Source of the DNA: JAFAXA01 sp963777325 | GTDB taxonomy: Bacteria > Pseudomonadota > Alphaproteobacteria > Acetobacterales > Acetobacteraceae | DNA: 64,000 nucleotides | Direction: 5' to 3' | NCBI GenBank assembly: GCA_963777325.1 | Contig: CAVZQE010000022.1 | Coordinates: 806,001 to 870,000 of the forward strand | Shown here: piece after piece, positions 10,967 through 21,591 of the stretch | Layout: the number at the start of each line of letters is the position of its first letter | Numbering within the stretch: the first letter of the stretch is position 1 | The notes under the pieces: generated by a model | The model's input: the letters and a program-made list of their open reading frames with translations, nothing else | The model's database searches: none | Told to the model about the DNA's origin: nothing | Made by a program: the position numbers and the translations under genes

Positions 10967-11893
10967 ATGCCGCAACGCAAGATCATCATCTCCTGCGCGG
11001 TCACGGGGGCGATCCACACGCCGAGCATGTCGCCGTATCTGCCGGTCACGGCGGAGCAGATCGCGGACGCGGCGGTGGGCGCGGCGGAGGCGGGGGCCGC
11101 GATCGTGCATCTGCACGCGCGCGATCCGGTGGACGGCCGGCCGGATCAGACGCCGGAGGGGTTCGCTGGGTTCCTCGGCGTCATCAAGCAGCGCAGCGAC
11201 TGCGTGCTGAACCTGACGACGGGCGGCGCGCCGACCATGACCATCGAGGAGCGCGTGCGTCCGGCGGCCGCGCACAAGCCCGAACTCGCGAGCCTGAACA
11301 TGGGCAGCATGAATTTCGGGCTGTTCGGCATGCTGAAGCGGTTCAAGAATTTCCAGCACGACTGGGAGCGGGAGTATCTCGGCAAGAAGGACATCATCTT
11401 CCGGAACAGCTTCGCCGACATCGAATACATCCTGACGACCTGCGCCGAGAGCGGCACGCGGTTCGAGTTCGAGTGCTACGACACGGCGCATCTCTATAAT
11501 CTGAAATACTTTCTCGATCAGGGTCTGGTGCAGCCGCCGCTGTTCGTCCAGACGGTGTTCGGTCTGCAGGGCGGGATCGGCGCGCATCCGGACGACGTGC
11601 TGCACATGAAGCGCACCGCCGACCGCCTGTTCGGCGAGAAGTACCGCTGGTCGGTGCTGGGCGCGGGCGCGAACCAGCTGCCGATCGCCGCGATGGCCGC
11701 CGCGATGGGCGGCCATGTGCGGGTCGGGCTGGAGGACAGCCTGTGGGCCGGGCCGGGCCGGATGGCGACGTCCAGCGCCGAGCAGGTGCGGCTTGCGCGC
11801 CAGATCGTCGAGGGCCTCGGCCTCGGCGTCGCGACGCCGGACGAGGCGCGGGAGATGCTGGCGCTGAAGGGCGGGGATAGAGTGGGGTTCTGA
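10967..11893 (+). CDS. BKACE beta-keto acid cleavage enzyme (DUF849)
   Basis: A 308-residue member of the beta-keto acid cleavage family, whose zinc-dependent members condense a beta-keto acid with acetyl-CoA and cleave it to acetoacetate plus a new CoA ester. The metal-binding VHLHARDP motif (about residues 46-53) is intact, as are NLTTGG and SLNMGSMNF. Coupled by a two-base gap to the dehydrogenase upstream. Known pairs of this kind handle dehydrocarnitine or 3-keto-5-aminohexanoate; the sugar-type transporter next door makes the substrate here open. Confidence 0.92.
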   Translation: MPQRKIIISCAVTGAIHTPSMSPYLPVTAEQIADAAVGAAEAGAAIVHLHARDPVDGRPDQTPEGFAGFLGVIKQRSDCVLNLTTGGAPTMTIEERVRPAAAHKPELASLNMGSMNFGLFGMLKRFKNFQHDWEREYLGKKDIIFRNSFADIEYILTTCAESGTRFEFECYDTAHLYNLKYFLDQGLVQPPLFVQTVFGLQGGIGAHPDDVLHMKRTADRLFGEKYRWSVLGAGANQLPIAAMAAAMGGHVRVGLEDSLWAGPGRMATSSAEQVRLARQIVEGLGLGVATPDEAREMLALKGGDRVGF

Positions 11894-11938
11894 ACTTAGC
11901 CTGGGCGGACACCGCCGGCGATTGGGAAGGGAACGGTC

Positions 11939-13083
11939 ATGTCAGTTGAGCTTACCCGGCGTCGCCGGGGTCATTTCATTGGGGCGAAGGCGTGGGCGTT
12001 GTCCCTGCTCGCCGCCTGGCCGGTCGCGGCCGCTCTTCCGGCCCGTGCCGCCGACACCTATGAACCCGCCTGCTTCCACCCCGCCTCGGCCAGTCCTTCC
12101 GTCGTGAAGCTGGCCGCGAAGCCCGGCCCGTACCGCATCGCGATGGCCAACGGCTTCATCGGCAACGGCTGGCGGGTGCAGATGCTGCAGACGCTGAAGG
12201 CCTATGCGGCCGGGCCGGACGTCGCCAAGGATATCAAGGAGCTGCGGATCGTGAGCGTCGGCACCGACGTCTCGGCGCAGATCGCGTCGATGGACAATTT
12301 CATCAATGCCGGGTTCGACGCGATCCTGGTCGACGCCAACAGCCCGACCGCCTTCAAGGCGGTGCTGCGCCGGGCGAAGCAGGCGGGCGTGCTGGTGGTT
12401 TCGTTCGACAACACGTTCGACGACATCGGCCCCGGCCAGGAGGTCATCCAGGCCAACGAGAACCAGCGCGAGATGGGCCACATGATGGGGGCCTGGCTCG
12501 ACCAGAACATGAAGAAGAAGGGCAAGGTGCTCGAGGTGCGCGGCGTGCCCGGCAACAGCGTCGACCGCGACCGGCACGAGGGTTTCCGCGAAGCGCTCGC
12601 CAACGACAAGGGCCTCGAGATCTCGGAGGTGGTCGGCAACTGGGATGACGGCACGGCCCAGAAGGCGACCGCCGACGCCATCGCCGTCAATGGCGGCTTC
12701 GACGGCATCTACACGCAAGGCGGCAGCACCGGCGTCGTCAACGCGATGCTGAACAGCGGCAAGCCGCTGGTCGCGATCGGCGGCGAGGCCGAGAACGGCT
12801 ACCGCAAGCTGATCGTGGCGCACAGCAAGGACGGGCTGCTCGGCGATTCCGCCGGCCAGTCGCCCGCCCTGGTCGCGGTCGCGCTGAAGGCCGCGATCGC
12901 GGCGCTGAAGGGCAACCCGTTGCCGCAGGAGATCAGCGTTCCGATCCCCGAGGCCAATTACAAGACGCTGGTCGCGGGCAAGAACTACTTCCCGGACCTC
13001 AGCGACACGTTCTTCGCCGACAGCGACTTCCCGGTCTGCGGCATCAATCTGAAGGCGAGCGACATCACGGGGCAGTCGGTGAA

Positions 13084-13087
<4 letters not shown>
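11939..13087 (+). CDS. Sugar ABC transporter substrate-binding protein (second importer)
   Basis: A 382-residue periplasmic binding protein of the ribose/galactose type. An Arg-rich n-region (TRRRRGHF), a hydrophobic core and an ALPARAA-type cleavage site give a signal peptide of about 40 residues. The mature protein has the type 1 fold blocks DAILVDANSPTAF and VVSFDNTFDD. It is distinct in sequence from the XylF-like protein upstream. Its stop overlaps the start of the ATPase gene. It carries two extra Cys (PACFHP and FPVCGINL) that could form a disulphide. Confidence 0.9.
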
Positions 13088-14625
<1,538 letters not shown>

Positions 14626-14629
<4 letters not shown>

Positions 14630-15636
14630 GCGCCAAGATGGAGACCGCTCGGCGCCCCGCCTCCGCTGCTCCCCTGTTCCTTCGCCACAATGCGGTGCCG
14701 CTGCTGGCGCTCGCGGTCTTTGCCGCGATGTTCGGCGTCTTTCTCGCGCTGCAGCCGCGCGGCGTCAGCGTGAACGTGCTGGTCACGGCCAGCAACAAGG
14801 GGGTGCTGCTGGCCCTCGTCGCCGCCGCGCAGACCTTGCCCGTGCTGACGGGCGGCATCGATCTCTCGGCCGGCGCGATCGTCGTGATGGCGAACTGCCT
14901 CGCCTCCAACGTCGTCAACGGTTCGCCGGCGCAGATCGCGCTCGGCGTCGTGCTGACGCTCGCGAGCGGCCTCGTCGCGGGCGGCCTCAACGGGCTCGCG
15001 GTCGTCGTCGGCCGCTTGCAGCCGATCATCGCGACGCTCGCCTCCTCCGCCGTCTTCTTCGGCGTGGCCCTGCTGCTGCGTCCGGAGCCCGGCGGCAATG
15101 TCGATGACGACTTCGCGAGCGCGGCCACCGGCGCGATCGGCCCGGTTCCGGTCACCCTCGTCATCCTCGGCCTCGTGCTGCTGCTGATCTGGTTGCCCTT
15201 CCGGCGCACGGTCACGGGCCGCGGCGTCTACGCGGTCGGCTCGAACGAGGCGTCGGCCTATATGTCGGGCGTGAAGATCGGCCGCGCCAAGGCGCTCGCC
15301 TACGTGCTGGGCGGCCTGTTCGCCGCCGGCGCCGGCCTGCTGTTGACGCTGATTTCGGAATCCGCGCAGGCGAGCGTCGTCAACGCGGGCGACCTCACGC
15401 TCAACTCCATCGCCGCCGTCGTGATCGGCGGCACATCGCTGTTCGGCGGCGCCGGGGGAATCGTCGGCTCCATCATCGGGGCGTTCATCCTGCGCACCAT
15501 CGGCGATCTCCTGTTCGTGCTCGCGGCGCCGCCGCTCTGGCAGCCTCTGTTCCAGGGCCTGATCCTGCTCGGCGCGGTGTGCCTGGGCGCGTTGCCGCTG
15601 TTGCGGGAACGCAATCGCCTGGAGACCTACCGGTGA
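14626..15636 (+). CDS. Sugar ABC transporter permease 1 (second importer)
   Basis: A 336-residue inner-membrane permease with about eight to ten hydrophobic segments. The CUT2 permease motifs are LTGGIDLSAGAIVVM and TLNSIAAVVIGGTSLFGGAGG. The ATG overlaps the repaired ATPase stop (ATGA), the usual coupling in such operons, which supports the frame repair upstream. The second permease follows after ten bases; two different permeases imply a heterodimeric channel. Confidence 0.92.
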
Positions 15637-15646
15637 GGGCGGATCG

Positions 15647-16627
15647 ATGAGCGCCGCGACGGGAGGCGCCGACAACCGCCTGGCCGCGCGCGCGCGGCGC
15701 AACCTGCCGATCATCATCAGCGCTGCCTGCATCGTGCTGATCCTGTTCGCGGGTTCGCTGTACAACGCGCGTTTCCTCTCGCCGGGCTACCTGATCGAGC
15801 AGCTGGAAGTCGCCTCGTTTCTCGGCATCGTCGCGGCCGGGTCGATGCTCGTCATCCTGATCGGCCATATCGATCTCTCCGTTCCTTGGACGCTCGCCGC
15901 CTGCGCCATGCTCGCGACCGGCCTCGCCGGCCATGTCGCGGGGGGCGCGCTCGCCATCCCGATCGCGCTCGGAGCCGGCGCCGTCATCGGGCTATTCAAC
16001 GGCCTCGGCGTCGCCTATCTCCGCATCCCGTCGATGATCTTCACGCTCGGCGTCAATGCCGTGCTCGAAGGCTTGATGGTGCTCTACACGGGCGGCTCTG
16101 CGCCGCCGAGTTCGGCCGCGCCGGTCGCGAGCGTGCTCACCAACGGCCATGTCATTCCCGGCGTGCCGAATGCCGTGCTGTGCTGGGCGGTTGTCGCGGC
16201 CTGGATGATCCTGATGCTGCGCTCCACCATTCTCGGCCGCACCCTCTACGCCATCGGCAATCGCGAGCGGGCAGCCTACCTGTCCGGCCTGTCGGTGCGA
16301 AAAGTCGTGCTGCTCGCCTTCACCTTGGCCGGCATGGCGAGCGGCTTCGCCGGGCTGCTGCTCACGGGCTATGCCGGCAAGGCGTATCAGGGCATGGGCG
16401 ACGCCTACCTGCTGCCGGCGATCGCGTCCGTCGTGCTGGGCGGCACCAGCATCATGGGCGGCAGCGGCCGCTATGCCGGCACGATCGTCGGCACGATCCT
16501 GATCGTGCTGCTGCAGAGCATGCTCGCGGTCATGCAGATGCCCGACGCCGGCCGCCAGATCATCTACGGCCTGGTCATCTTCGCGATGGTCCTGCTCTAC
16601 GGCCGCGGCGCCCGCGTCGGCGGGTGA
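15647..16627 (+). CDS. Sugar ABC transporter permease 2 (second importer)
   Basis: A 326-residue permease of the same class with the blocks LIGHIDLSVPWTLAA and YLLPAIASVVLGGTSIMGGSG. The usual gly-ile-asp-leu-ser motif is present as GHIDLS. It ends the transporter genes; the SMP-30 lactonase gene begins 33 bases later behind a GGGGAGGAG ribosome site and is probably in the same transcript. Confidence 0.92.
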   Translation: MSAATGGADNRLAARARRNLPIIISAACIVLILFAGSLYNARFLSPGYLIEQLEVASFLGIVAAGSMLVILIGHIDLSVPWTLAACAMLATGLAGHVAGGALAIPIALGAGAVIGLFNGLGVAYLRIPSMIFTLGVNAVLEGLMVLYTGGSAPPSSAAPVASVLTNGHVIPGVPNAVLCWAVVAAWMILMLRSTILGRTLYAIGNRERAAYLSGLSVRKVVLLAFTLAGMASGFAGLLLTGYAGKAYQGMGDAYLLPAIASVVLGGTSIMGGSGRYAGTIVGTILIVLLQSMLAVMQMPDAGRQIIYGLVIFAMVLLYGRGARVGG

Positions 16628-16660
16628 CGGCCCGCGCGGGGAAACCTCAGGGGAGGAGTC

Positions 16661-17593
16661 ATGTATACGGACTGCATCGAGATCCGGGACGCCCGCTTCA
16701 GGAAGCTGGTATTCGGCAACGTCCATTTGGAGAAGCTGTGGAGCGGCGCGCGCTGGTCCGAGGGTCCGGCCTATTTTGCGGCCGGAAAGTATCTCGTCTG
16801 GTCGGACATTCCGAACGACCGCGTGATGCGGTTCGACGAGACGGACGGCTCGGTTTCCACCTTCATCAGCCCGGCCCGGCATCACAACGGACACACCGTG
16901 GACCGGCAGGGCCGCCTGCTGAGCTGCGAGCACCGGGGCCGCTGCATCTCGCGGATCGAGCACGACGGCGCAACGACGGTGCTGGTCGATGCGGCCGAAG
17001 GCAAGCGGCTGAACTCGCCGAACGATCTCGTGGTGAAATCCGACGATACGGTCTGGTTCACCGACCCGACCTACGGCATCGACAGCGAATACGAGGGCGA
17101 CGCCGCGCAATCCGAGATCGGCGAAAGCCACGTCTACCGCTACGATCCGCGCACGCGCGAGGTGCAGGCCGTCGTGCGGGACTTCCACAAGCCGAACGGC
17201 ATCGCCTTCTCGCCGGACGAGCGCGTTCTCTACATCGCCGATACCGGCGCGACCCATGTCGAGGACGGGCCCCGGCACATCCGCGCCTTCGAGGTCGGCG
17301 CCGATGGCCGAACGCTCGGCCAGGGCCGGATGTTCGCGACCTGCGACGTGGGGCTGTTCGACGGCTTCCGCTGCGACCGGAACGGCAACCTGTGGAGTTC
17401 GGCGGGCGACGGCGTCCACTGCTACGCGCCGGACGGAACGCTGCTCGGCAAGATCAAGGTGCCGGAGGTGGTGGCCAATCTGTGCTTCGGCGGCCCGAAG
17501 CGGAACCGGCTCTATATCTGCGCGACGACGTCGCTGTACGCGATCTACGTCAATGCGCAGGGAGCGACTTGGCCGGAATCATCGGGGAGTTAG
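16661..17593 (+). CDS. SMP-30/gluconolactonase family lactonase
   Basis: A 310-residue six-bladed beta-propeller hydrolase of the SMP-30/LRE family, which opens sugar lactones to aldonic acids using a bound divalent metal. Candidate metal-site residues sit in WSEGPAYF (Glu), NSPNDLVV (Asn) and PNGIAFSPDERVLYIADTG (Asn, Asp). No signal peptide is seen, so it is cytoplasmic. Position at the end of the second importer operon suggests the imported sugar is oxidised to a lactone, perhaps by the SDR at 9.1 kb, and opened here. Confidence 0.92.
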   Translation: MYTDCIEIRDARFRKLVFGNVHLEKLWSGARWSEGPAYFAAGKYLVWSDIPNDRVMRFDETDGSVSTFISPARHHNGHTVDRQGRLLSCEHRGRCISRIEHDGATTVLVDAAEGKRLNSPNDLVVKSDDTVWFTDPTYGIDSEYEGDAAQSEIGESHVYRYDPRTREVQAVVRDFHKPNGIAFSPDERVLYIADTGATHVEDGPRHIRAFEVGADGRTLGQGRMFATCDVGLFDGFRCDRNGNLWSSAGDGVHCYAPDGTLLGKIKVPEVVANLCFGGPKRNRLYICATTSLYAIYVNAQGATWPESSGS

Positions 17594-17645
17594 CTGCCGT
17601 CTCGCGGCGTTCAGCTTGTTCGCCCGGCTCCAGCAGGGGTTACAC

Positions 17646-17725
17646 CGTCGTTGCGAGCGAAGCGAAGCAATCCAGAACTCCTCGGCATCACTGGATTGCT
17701 TCGTTGCTGCGCTCCTCGCGATGAC
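17646..17725. repeat. REP-like interspersed palindrome
   Basis: Two inverted arms, GTTGCGAGCGAAGCGAAGC at the left and GCTTCGTTGCTGCGCTCCTC at the right, frame a short centre; the whole can fold into a long imperfect hairpin. It lies just after the lactonase gene at the edge of the lower-GC insert. A half copy lies at 17969. This type of ATTGCGAGCGAAGC repeat recurs between genes in some alphaproteobacterial genomes. Confidence 0.7.
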
Positions 17726-17968
17726 CGCCTTCATGACGGTGCGAGGTGTTCCACTTTTGCCCTTTCGTCGTTTAACCAACGATACAAAACCGCGCGTTTG
17801 ATATCGTCCCGCTGCAAGCATTTTTCCCGCTCGCTGTTGGATCGCATCGAGCATATTCCGTATTCTGCATCGTCGGCCTCGCTCTCGGGATCGTGTCGCC
17901 GGACGGACTGCGCGACAGGCTGGCGCTCAAGGGTGGGGACCGCGCGGGTTCTGACGGGCGCGGCACAC

Positions 17969-17995
17969 CGTCATTGCGAGCGAAGCAAAGCGATC
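17969..17995. repeat. Half copy of the REP-like repeat
   Basis: CGTCATTGCGAGCGAAGCAAAGC matches the left arm of the palindrome at 17646 with two or three changes; no right arm follows. The stretch 17726-18199 around it holds no gene I can support. Confidence 0.55.
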
Positions 17996-18199
17996 TAGTG
18001 GTCAAAATCAAACGGAAGGTGCCCTGCCGCAGGTCGGCTATGGATCGCTTGCTGCTGGTCCGAGAACATGCACGCTTCTCTGGTAGCGGACATCCGGCTG
18101 GCGGCGAGAACTGGTCGATTGCAGACTGACGGCTCTTGGCAAGGTGCAGCGCAAAGCAGCTACTCCCGCAGACAGGAAGGATAAAAGTGCGGTGAATTT

Positions 18200-18724
18200 C
18201 TAGATGAGAGCTTCAGCCCGGAGCGCGGTGACAATTTCTTCGATAATGAGGGAGCATTGACGAACAAAGGCATGGTCGGCGTCAACCAGCCGCAAACCCT
18301 CGGCAACATCACCCTCACTGAAGAAGTGCTCGTCCTTGGCTTTGACGCGAAAGGCGAGTCCGTCCTTGCGCGCAAGCAGTTTACCGTAGCTGGAGCCTGC
18401 GCCGTGCTTCAGCACATTTATCGCAGCACGGTAATCCAGAAATCTCTCGGCAAGATCGCACCTGCCCTGAGCCCGGAGGAACGTATCGACTTTGGAAAAA
18501 AGTCTAGACCATCCCTTCTGCTGCTGCAGCACGGCCTCGAAGACTGAAAAGCTTCCGATTGCCACAATTGTGCTGTGCATTGTGAGGGTGCGGACGGCGT
18601 TAACCAGAACCGTACTGCCGCTGTTCTCCAGCTGCTCGTTGACATCGGCCTCGGTCGCTTCGGCGTAGCCAAGCGCGTAATCCACGGCACGAGAGATCAG
18701 TTCATATTCAGTCGATGCGCCCAT
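18200..18724 (-). CDS. Unknown 174-residue protein, possibly HEPN-like
   Basis: A soluble, mostly helical-looking protein that I do not recognise. The most conserved-looking block is DYRAAINVLKHGAGSSYGKL (R99 to H107 and beyond). It recalls the Arg-Asn-His patch of HEPN-type proteins, but the R-to-H spacing (seven residues) is one more than the usual Rx4-6H, so this is only a hint. Base composition is lower in GC than the flanking chromosome. It lies 72 bases after the nuclease-like gene on the same strand, and the two probably form one cassette. Confidence 0.65.
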   Translation of the reverse strand: MGASTEYELISRAVDYALGYAEATEADVNEQLENSGSTVLVNAVRTLTMHSTIVAIGSFSVFEAVLQQQKGWSRLFSKVDTFLRAQGRCDLAERFLDYRAAINVLKHGAGSSYGKLLARKDGLAFRVKAKDEHFFSEGDVAEGLRLVDADHAFVRQCSLIIEEIVTALRAEALI

Positions 18725-18796
18725 TGGCCTTCGGTACTAATTTGGGCCTGCTTCACCCGAGATGCGCCGGCCCGCTTCGGTCCAACGCGTCCGTTG

Positions 18797-19600
18797 CTAT
18801 GCGATAGGAAATCTAAATCCGGCTGCGCGCGCACCCGCCATCGAAATCGAGTCGCGTTCCTGCCTATAGTCATACAGGTCATCCGCAGCCTTGGCATAGT
18901 TAAACCACTCTCGTCCCAGCCAGTTCACGAAGTCCTGGAGAGAGCCCGGCGCCGACGGTGAATAAAGCGGCGCCCAGAGAATGCGTCCATACTCGTCGCC
19001 CGGAATGACAATGTAATGGTTCGTCAGGTATATGACAGCGTCGATTGAGCTGCATGCGCCGTTGAGGATTCGGCCGAGCGTTCCCAGCAAAAGCCTCGGC
19101 GGAAGCTCGCGAAATCCGTCATTCACCAGGAGCCATATGCCTTTGTGATCATGAAGACCAAGATTCGCCTTCGTGGATCGAATCTGTCGGTTCGCCTTCT
19201 TGCCGATCCGTGCGATTGGTGCCCGGAAGAGGTCGACGAACCCCGTCAGATAATCCGCCGTGATCTCAGGATCCATCGAGAGCGGTGTCTTGCCCCATTT
19301 CGCGCGCGAGCGAGAACTGAAGATGCGGGCTTTCTCGCGGAATTGATCGGTTTTGCCGAACTCCGCTTCGAGGATCTTTAGCTCTATGATCACCTTTTGA
19401 TCGGGAAACAAGTAGTCTGCATTCTCACAGGTAGGGGCAGGATGAAGATCCGAAATCTTTGAGCCACTAAGGCCTATCACGAACTCGTCCCAGTTCGGCT
19501 CCGTCGCCACGCTCTTGAATGCGGCCAGGTTCTCTTCCGTTAGGTTCTTACGCGGCTTCTGGTCCATCTCTCGCGCCTGTATCGTCTTGGTCCTGAACAT
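18797..19600 (-). CDS. Unknown protein with PD-(D/E)xK-like signature
   Basis: A 267-residue cytoplasmic protein; an in-frame ATG at 19567 would give 256 residues and is an equally good start. Residues 60-76 read NADYLFPDQKVIIELKI: D62, then a hydrophobic strand ending E73-x-K75. This is the acid...ExK layout of restriction-type nucleases, preceded by a Cys/His-bearing loop (HPAPTCE). The rest shows no domain I know. Lower GC than its surroundings and pairing with the small protein downstream suggest an acquired two-gene unit, perhaps defence-related. Function not assigned. Confidence 0.65.
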   Translation of the reverse strand: MFRTKTIQAREMDQKPRKNLTEENLAAFKSVATEPNWDEFVIGLSGSKISDLHPAPTCENADYLFPDQKVIIELKILEAEFGKTDQFREKARIFSSRSRAKWGKTPLSMDPEITADYLTGFVDLFRAPIARIGKKANRQIRSTKANLGLHDHKGIWLLVNDGFRELPPRLLLGTLGRILNGACSSIDAVIYLTNHYIVIPGDEYGRILWAPLYSPSAPGSLQDFVNWLGREWFNYAKAADDLYDYRQERDSISMAGARAAGFRFPIA

Positions 19601-19846
19601 CTCGCTGGGAACTGCAGCCTATTCCGCTTGGCTCCGGACTGCCATCGTTAGGAGTCGACCATCATGAACGGAGAACCGGTTTCGGGGGCGCAGATTTGCC
19701 CCTGATTGGCCCATATGGGCTCGACGCGGGAGATGACACTCAAGCACATGACGTTCGCTTGCGGGACCGTCCGTTCGGCCCGCTGGTGTCGGACTTGGGC
19801 GAAATATCGCTTGCCAACGCGCAACGACTGTGTTCTTGATCCGTTC

Positions 19847-20503
19847 ATGTCCGTCGTGCTCGCCGCACCGAGTCTCCCCGCCCGCCTCGCTCTCGTCATC
19901 GACCTGCTATGCCGGGGGATCACGGTCAGCTTGCCGAAGCGCTGGGATGCTGCCCCGCAAGCCCTGCGCGCCTGGGCCCGGCTGCGGCGGCTGCTCGCGC
20001 GGTTTGCGGCTCTGGTTGCAGCCGTGGAGGCCGGGCGCGTTCCTGTCGCCCGTACACGGGCGGGAGCCGTGTCGCGGCCGCGTCCGCCGGCGGCAACGAC
20101 CCGGCTACCGGCCGGATCGGGCTGGCTGCTCAGCCTCGCGCCAGCGATCGAAACGCGGGTCGGCCGCGCTCAGTTGAAGAGCCTGCTCGGCGAGCCCGAA
20201 CTTGCCTCGCTGCTTTTGGCCGCGCCGCAGGCGGGACGCCTGCTGCGGCCGCTCTGCCACATGCTGCGGATCGAATTGCCGCCGGCCCTGCTTCTGCCGC
20301 GCCTTCCTCGCGCTGAGCGCCCCGGTCTCTCCGGGAGCACCGACATCCAGGCCACGGCGGGCGAAGTGCCGCAGGCGCGGGTGGCGCGGCCGCCGCTGCC
20401 TTGGTGGCTGATCCGGCCTCCCTCGCCGCCGTTGCCGATGGCGGATGAAGCGCCCCCCGACGCGATGCCGGATCCCGCGCGAACCGGGCCGCCCGGAGGC
20501 TGA
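19847..20503 (+). CDS. Conserved-looking hypothetical protein, Ala/Pro/Arg-rich
   Basis: A 218-residue protein starting at ATG 19847; the open frame extends upstream but that part reads as noise. A hydrophobic start (PARLALVIDLLCRGI), an Arg-rich helix (WARLRRLLARFAALVAAVE), a central helical part ending LCHMLRIELPPALLLPRL, and a Pro-rich tail are visible. No enzyme motif is seen. High GC like the core genome, so probably not part of the insert to its left. Function unknown. Confidence 0.55.
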   Translation: MSVVLAAPSLPARLALVIDLLCRGITVSLPKRWDAAPQALRAWARLRRLLARFAALVAAVEAGRVPVARTRAGAVSRPRPPAATTRLPAGSGWLLSLAPAIETRVGRAQLKSLLGEPELASLLLAAPQAGRLLRPLCHMLRIELPPALLLPRLPRAERPGLSGSTDIQATAGEVPQARVARPPLPWWLIRPPSPPLPMADEAPPDAMPDPARTGPPGG

Positions 20504-20539
20504 CGGGCGGCGGGCCGGCGCGCGCGCCTCACGTCTCCA

Positions 20540-21571
20540 TCAAAGCGCAACCACGATCTTCCCGAACACGTCGCGCTGCTCCAGCCGGGCGAGTCCCTCC
20601 CGGAAATCGTCCAGGCCGTACACCGTGTCGATCACCGGCCGGACGCCGCTCGCGATCCGGTCGAGGCCGCGCGCGAGACCGCTGAGGGGCGCGCCGAACG
20701 AGCCGATGATGCGGTATTGCTGCTGGAACAGCTGCATCAGGTTCATGGTCGCGGACGGCCCGGAGGTCGCGCCGCAGGTAACCAGCCGGCCGCCGCGCTT
20801 CAGCGACAAAAGCGAGCCGTTCCAGGTGTCGGCGCCGACATGCTCGAACACCACATCGACGCCCTTCTTGCCGGTGAGCTTGCGCACCACGCCCTCGAAC
20901 CGGTCCTTGCGGTAGTTGATGACGTGATCCGCGCCGAGCGCGCGCGCGCCCTCCGCCTTGGCCTCGGTCCCGACCGTCGTGATCACCGTGCAGCCGAGCG
21001 CTTTGGCGACCTTGATCGCGATCGTGCCGATGCCCGAGCCGCCCGCATGCACCAGCACCCATTCGCCCGGCTCCAGCCGCGCATTGTCGAACAGCATGTG
21101 CATGACCGTCGCGTAGGCGATCGGCACGCAGGCGGCGTCGATCGTCGGGACGGCATCCGGCACCTTCACCGCGAGACGCGCCGGGTGGTTGATCAGATCC
21201 TGGGTAAAGCCGTCCACATGGAAGCCGCGGATGCCCGAGACGTTCTCGCAGAGATTCTCCCGCCCCGCGCGGCAGGCGCGGCAATGGCCGCAGGTGAGGG
21301 CGGAGTAGGGGATCACGCGCTGCCCCGCCGCGAAGCCGGTCACGTCCGGCCCGGCCGCAACGATCTCGCCCGCCGCCTCCGCCCCGACCGTCAGCGGCAG
21401 CTGGCGCTTGGCGAACGCCATGCCGCGATAGCCCCAGACGTCGATGTGGTTCAGCCCGACGGCCCGAATGCGAATCTGCACCTCGCCCGGACCGGGCGGG
21501 GGCGGCGCGTCCCGCTCCACCAGGGCGACCTCGCGGTCCGCGAGAAGCTGCAACGCGCGCATGCTGGCCAT
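20540..21571 (-). CDS. Zinc-type alcohol dehydrogenase of the VLCFA cluster (Adh2XL-like)
   Basis: A 343-residue medium-chain dehydrogenase/reductase. The N-terminal GroES-like domain has GYRGMAFAKRQLP and the structural Cys block CGHCRACRAGRENLC; the Rossmann motif is HAGGSGIGTIAIKVAK. In rhizobia the order acpXL-fabZXL-fabF2XL-fabF1XL-adh2XL-lpxXL makes and attaches the 28-carbon (omega-1)-hydroxy acid of lipid A; this gene is in the adh2XL place, 20 bases after fabF1XL. The usual lpxXL does not follow; a conserved-looking unknown gene on the other strand does. Confidence 0.85.
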   Translation of the reverse strand: MASMRALQLLADREVALVERDAPPPPGPGEVQIRIRAVGLNHIDVWGYRGMAFAKRQLPLTVGAEAAGEIVAAGPDVTGFAAGQRVIPYSALTCGHCRACRAGRENLCENVSGIRGFHVDGFTQDLINHPARLAVKVPDAVPTIDAACVPIAYATVMHMLFDNARLEPGEWVLVHAGGSGIGTIAIKVAKALGCTVITTVGTEAKAEGARALGADHVINYRKDRFEGVVRKLTGKKGVDVVFEHVGADTWNGSLLSLKRGGRLVTCGATSGPSATMNLMQLFQQQYRIIGSFGAPLSGLARGLDRIASGVRPVIDTVYGLDDFREGLARLEQRDVFGKIVVAL

Positions 21572-21591
21572 GTCCGGGTCCGTTCGCTCGC

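Noticed and set aside
17726..18199. Short open frames in the gap before the unknown gene pair
   Set aside because: They overlap the REP-like repeats, have no ribosome sites and give no plausible protein.
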